The notes below the pieces were generated by a model. The model was given only the letters and a program-made list of their open reading frames with translations, made no database searches and was not told the DNA's origin. A stretch of 64,000 nucleotides of DNA from contig NZ_JAGSHX010000001.1 of assembly GCF_018138715.1 (NCBI RefSeq), positions 1,178,001 through 1,242,000 on the forward strand, given 5' to 3'. The translations under genes and the position numbers were made by a program. The stretch comes from Streptomyces asiaticus (GTDB lineage Bacteria; Actinomycetota; Actinomycetes; Streptomycetales; Streptomycetaceae). Below, piece after piece: positions 60,813 through 64,000 of this stretch (its first letter is position 1; the number at the start of each line of letters is the position of its first letter).

Positions 60813-62060
60813 ATGGTGAGTGACCCTCGATCGACAGTCGCCAAAGAAACATTCAGGCGTGTCAAGCGCCATTTCTCGCCCGCACTCGCGACGGCAGGGA
60901 AATTTATGGGACAGGGAGCCGTCGAGATGTCCGCCGCAGGAAGCCGTGTAACGCTTTCGGACGGCCGGTCCCTACTGGACTTCGGCTCTTACGCCGTCGC
61001 GCTGCTCGGCCACCGGAATCCCGCGGTAGCTGAGGCGGTACGTGCCCAGCTGGACGTGATGCCCACGTCGACCAGGTCCATCCAGAGCCCGGTCCCGCCG
61101 CTTGCTGCGGAGAGCCTTGCGGAATACCTCGGCGGTTCCTTCCACCGTGTCTATTTTGGGTGCGGCGGGGCCGAGGCCGTCGAGGCATCCGTCAAGCTGG
61201 CCCGGATGGCCACCAGCCGCATGACCGTGATCGCGGTCGACGGTGCCTTCCACGGCAAGACCCTCGGGGCACTCGCGCTGACCGACAACCCGCGGTTGAG
61301 GAAGGGCCTGGATCCGCTGCTGCAGGGCGTCGTGCATGTCTCGCCGGACGATCCCGAAGCCGTCGCGCGTGTCGTGCGTGACCAGGAGGTCGCCGCTGTC
61401 GTCTTCGAGCCGCTCCAGGCCGAGAACGGGGCGTGGCCGCTGGACGAGCAGGTCCTGGCGCAGTGGTGCCGGGATGCTCACGAGCACGGCGCGTTCGTCA
61501 TCTCCGATGAGATCCAGATTGGGCTGCGGCGGTGTGGTGCCCGTTCGGTGGCGCTGGAAGCGGGGCTGCCGGTGGACTGTGTGCTGCTCGGTAAGGCTCT
61601 GGGCGGTGGTGTCGTCCCGGTCTCGGCCGCGGTCGGCACCGATCAGCTCTTCGAGCCCCTGCTTGCCGACCCGATGATGCACTCCGCGACCTTCAGTGGT
61701 CACCCGCTGGGCACCGCAGTGATCCCCACGGCGCTGGACACAATCGAGAGGCACGCCGAGGACGGCGTGCGCATCGCCGCTGCGATGGCCACAGGGCTGG
61801 CCGAGATCCAGGAGCGGCACGGAGACGTCGTAGCGGAGACGCGCGGTCGCGGACTGCTGTGGGGCATCGACCTCCGCTCGCCCGAGCTGGTCGGCGCCAT
61901 GCTCACCGGACTCGCCGAACGTGGCCTGGTCGTTTCCCCTTGCATGACGCGGCCAACGACGATCCGGCTGCTGCCTCCCATCGTCGCGAGCGACGAGGAC
62001 CTCGATGAGGCGCTGGCCTTGCTGACCGAAGCAGCACAGGCCGCTGCCGTCGAGGCATAG
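60813..62060 (+). CDS. Class III PLP-dependent aminotransferase
   Basis: 415 residues with GGAGGAG eight bases before the ATG. Fold-type I omega-transaminase features are present: LLDFGSYAVALLGHRNPAV, the cofactor phosphate segment YFGCGGAEAVEASVKLAR, AFHGKTLGALALT, the Asp-containing FVISDEIQIGLRRCG, and the PLP-binding Lys261 in LLGKALGGGVVPVSA. The arrangement matches enzymes that aminate terminal aldehydes of fatty or polyketide chains. The gene is followed after 38 bases by a thioester reductase, the natural supplier of an aldehyde, so the pair should turn a carrier-bound acyl chain into a primary amine. Amino donor and chain length are unknown. Confidence 0.9.
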   Translation: MVSDPRSTVAKETFRRVKRHFSPALATAGKFMGQGAVEMSAAGSRVTLSDGRSLLDFGSYAVALLGHRNPAVAEAVRAQLDVMPTSTRSIQSPVPPLAAESLAEYLGGSFHRVYFGCGGAEAVEASVKLARMATSRMTVIAVDGAFHGKTLGALALTDNPRLRKGLDPLLQGVVHVSPDDPEAVARVVRDQEVAAVVFEPLQAENGAWPLDEQVLAQWCRDAHEHGAFVISDEIQIGLRRCGARSVALEAGLPVDCVLLGKALGGGVVPVSAAVGTDQLFEPLLADPMMHSATFSGHPLGTAVIPTALDTIERHAEDGVRIAAAMATGLAEIQERHGDVVAETRGRGLLWGIDLRSPELVGAMLTGLAERGLVVSPCMTRPTTIRLLPPIVASDEDLDEALALLTEAAQAAAVEA

Positions 62061-62098
62061 CCGGAGCCGTTGCCGGCGGGAAGGAATGTAGACAGCTG

Positions 62099-63286
62099 AT
62101 GACTTCGCCCACGCTTTCAGAAGTCACCGAGGAATTCACCGACGATATCAGGCTGCACGAGGACATAACCGGCTTCGCAGCGCCGGATCCCCACACCGTG
62201 TCCGAGGTGTTCCTCACCGGCGCGACCGGCTTTCTCGGGGCGTTTCTGCTGCGGCAACTGCTTGCGCATGGCCTGACCGTGCACTGCCTGGTGCGGGCCC
62301 CAGACGCCGACGCGGGTCTCAAGCGGCTGGAGGAGAACCTGCGCAGGTACGAACTCCTCGACACCCTTGACCTGGACGCGGTGAGGGTGGTGACCGGGGA
62401 TGTGACCCGGCCCCGACTCGGCATGCCGGAGGAGACCTACACCGAGCTGGCCGGGCGGATCGGCACCATCTACCATTCCGCGGCCAAGGTCAACTTCCTC
62501 ACGATCTACAAGTGGCTTCGCAGGGCGACGGTCGACGCGACCCACGAGATACTCCGGCTGGCCTGCGCGGCCGGGGCGATCTTGCATCACACGTCGACTA
62601 CGGCCGTGTTCGAGCCGACAGCAGACCAGCCGCCGCGGGGGGAGCTCGACCCGACCGGGCCGCCGCAGGCACTGCAATTGGGATACGCCAAGAGCAAGTG
62701 GGTCGCCGAGCAACTCGTGCTGAAGGCGGGCCGCCGGGGCGTACCCGTGACGGTCCACCGTCCCGGCCAGATGTGGGGCGACTCGCGGAGTGGAGCCTGC
62801 CAGGAGAACGACTTCGTCTGGCGGTTCATCAGGGGTTCTCTCCAGGCCGGTCTGTATCCACGCAGGTTCCGGCTACCTATGAACATTGTTCCGGTCGACT
62901 ACGTCAGTGCCGCGATCGTCGCCCTCTCACGGAACCCGCGGGCGATCGGCGGGATCTTCCACCAGGTCAGCCCCGATGTGCTCGGCCCTGAGAAGATCCT
63001 CGGCCTGTTGCGCAGTGCCGGGTACGAGCTGGCGGAGGTCAGCATCCTGAAGTGGATGAAGGCCATCGCGGCGGACGTCACCAACTCCATGTTTCCGCTG
63101 ATGCGCGTCGTAGCTGAATGGGAGAAGGTCGACGTGGCGGAGTTCTCGGACGTGGCCACCCGGGAGTTCCTTGTCGATGCCGGGCTTCCCAGGCCGGATA
63201 TCGACGAGGAGGTGTTCTCGGCGTATGTGGCGTACTTCGTCCGTCATGGCATCCTGCCGGATCCCGCGACGGTCACCGGCCCCTGA
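62099..63286 (+). CDS. Stand-alone thioester reductase (extended SDR)
   Basis: 395 residues, ATG 62099, AAGGA 13 bases upstream. It is an NAD(P)H-dependent SDR of the carboxylate/NRPS reductase-domain type: FLTGATGFLGAFLLRQLL (cofactor loop, residues 37-54), VHCLVRAPDADAG, GDVTRPRLGM, YHSAAKVNFL, HHTSTTAVF (Ser/Thr of the triad) and GYAKSKWVAEQLV (Tyr196 and Lys), then VHRPGQMWGDS. Such domains reduce a phosphopantetheine thioester to an aldehyde, releasing the chain. Here the domain is a free protein, not fused to a synthase, so it must dock on an ACP, either the discrete one or that of the PfaA-like synthase. It works ahead of the aminotransferase. Confidence 0.9.
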   Translation: MTSPTLSEVTEEFTDDIRLHEDITGFAAPDPHTVSEVFLTGATGFLGAFLLRQLLAHGLTVHCLVRAPDADAGLKRLEENLRRYELLDTLDLDAVRVVTGDVTRPRLGMPEETYTELAGRIGTIYHSAAKVNFLTIYKWLRRATVDATHEILRLACAAGAILHHTSTTAVFEPTADQPPRGELDPTGPPQALQLGYAKSKWVAEQLVLKAGRRGVPVTVHRPGQMWGDSRSGACQENDFVWRFIRGSLQAGLYPRRFRLPMNIVPVDYVSAAIVALSRNPRAIGGIFHQVSPDVLGPEKILGLLRSAGYELAEVSILKWMKAIAADVTNSMFPLMRVVAEWEKVDVAEFSDVATREFLVDAGLPRPDIDEEVFSAYVAYFVRHGILPDPATVTGP

Positions 63287-63692
63287 TACTCCGCCGATAT
63301 CGCCCCGCGCCAACGGCGGTGAGCGCACCCGCATGCGGCGGCTCAGCGGAGGTGTCGCCGGAAGTCCTCGGTCACAGCCCCGGCGACATCGGCATTCCGC
63401 TGCTCGCCGCCCGGCAGAGCTTTCTGGCAGGCCGACTGCTGTGCCGTCGTTGGCGGTGTGGTTCGACCCGCCCGGTCCCCGTACAGAGCACGCCCATCGC
63501 CTCGACGGCGGCTGTCCCGGTGCCCCACACCGCACCGACATGATCAACACGTGAATCTCTGTGATCAAGACCATGGTCGTACCGATAGCCCGAGAAGCAC
63601 ATTCCCGCGTCGCCCGCTACGCAGGCCACGGCGCTTGCCGACCGGGTGCGGCAGGTACGGATGCGTCGTGAAAGTATGGAGGGAAACCAGGT
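63287..63692. other. Spacer before the last gene
   Basis: About 400 bases with no convincing frame or hairpin. It probably carries the promoter for the acyl-CoA dehydrogenase that follows. Confidence 0.4.
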
Positions 63693-64000
63693 ATGAAGTT
63701 CTTGCACCGTGAGCGCGCCGCGTTGGAGAACACGCTGCCAGGGCTGGACCAGCAGCTGGCCGCGCATTCACTCGCGGGCCTGGAGCGCTCCGATGGTCCG
63801 GCACTGGCCGCGTTCATCGAGGCGGGCGGGCCCGCGCTCCTGGTTCCCGCCGAGCATGGCGGACAAGGAGCCGACCTGCTCACCGCAACGCGCGTGCAGC
63901 GCGCTCTGGGCGCCCGCTCCCCTTCGCTGGCCGTGGCCACCACCATGCACCACTTCTCCGTCGGCGCCGTGGTCGAGGCAGCAGCGCACAGCGATGGCTT
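63693..64000 (+). CDS. Acyl-CoA dehydrogenase, N-terminal part (runs off the window)
   Basis: The start at ATG 63693 follows GGAGGG nine bases upstream. The first about 100 residues show the N-terminal helical domain of acyl-CoA dehydrogenases (MKFLHRERAALENTLPGLDQ, then LLVPAEHGGQGADLLTATRV). The rest lies outside the window. It is the third such enzyme of the region and a different branch from the two at 51-54.6 kb. It may introduce a further double bond or oxidise the amine-bearing chain. Confidence 0.8.
   Translation, partial: MKFLHRERAALENTLPGLDQQLAAHSLAGLERSDGPALAAFIEAGGPALLVPAEHGGQGADLLTATRVQRALGARSPSLAVATTMHHFSVGAVVEAAAHSDG

Overview
The window is high-GC actinobacterial DNA, most likely Streptomyces. 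The evidence is strong GC bias at third codon positions, many GTG starts, GGAGG-type ribosome sites, SARP and large LuxR (LAL) regulators, Tat and Sec signal peptides on sugar hydrolases, and rare TTA codons that sit in regulators and one synthase gene. No rRNA, tRNA or CRISPR array was seen.

Region 1 (1-3.1 kb) is decayed mobile DNA with one small gene. It holds a possible cysteine-rich peptide (50-232, minus), an IS3-type orfA remnant, and a nearly complete IS3-family element (1836-3100) whose orfB carries two in-frame stops.

Region 2 (3.2-17.8 kb) is a glycan-breakdown island. It contains two broken GH13 genes, an aldo/keto reductase remnant, a ROK repressor, two tandem secreted GH29-like/ricin-lectin proteins, a GH95 enzyme, a GH29-PA14 fucosidase, a truncated second GH95, and a GH29 fucosidase with an F5/8C domain whose Tat signal is split off by a frameshift. 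The theme is export of alpha-L-fucosidase-type enzymes. The number of broken genes shows the island is eroding.

Region 3 (17.8-30.4 kb) is mixed accessory DNA: transposase scraps, a 5'-truncated TetR gene, a damaged methyltransferase with a (GCCC)10 repeat, a LAL regulator, a large NTPase-WD40 protein (13 near-identical repeats) with a broken paralogue nearby, and an anti-sigma-type kinase with TTA codons.

Region 4 (30.4-64.0 kb, running off the right edge) is a biosynthetic gene cluster. Two regulators (LAL and SARP) flank a plus-strand set: discrete ACP, thioesterase, a PfaA-like KS-AT-ACP-KR-DH, a PfaC-like KS-CLF-AT-DH-DH, a PfaD-like enoyl reductase, and two long acyl-CoA dehydrogenases. 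These are followed by a flavoprotein-cupin fusion, a divergent MerR gene with a small alpha+beta-barrel enzyme, and a 14-TM exporter. After a 1.1 kb seam of decayed DNA come an SRPBCC protein, a class III aminotransferase, a thioester reductase and a third acyl-CoA dehydrogenase. The inferred logic is a polyunsaturated-fatty-acid-type synthase making an unsaturated chain that is released reductively as an aldehyde, transaminated to an amine (possibly cyclising to an imine), further desaturated and exported. I cannot match this gene set to a characterised product, so it is the best candidate for a new system here.
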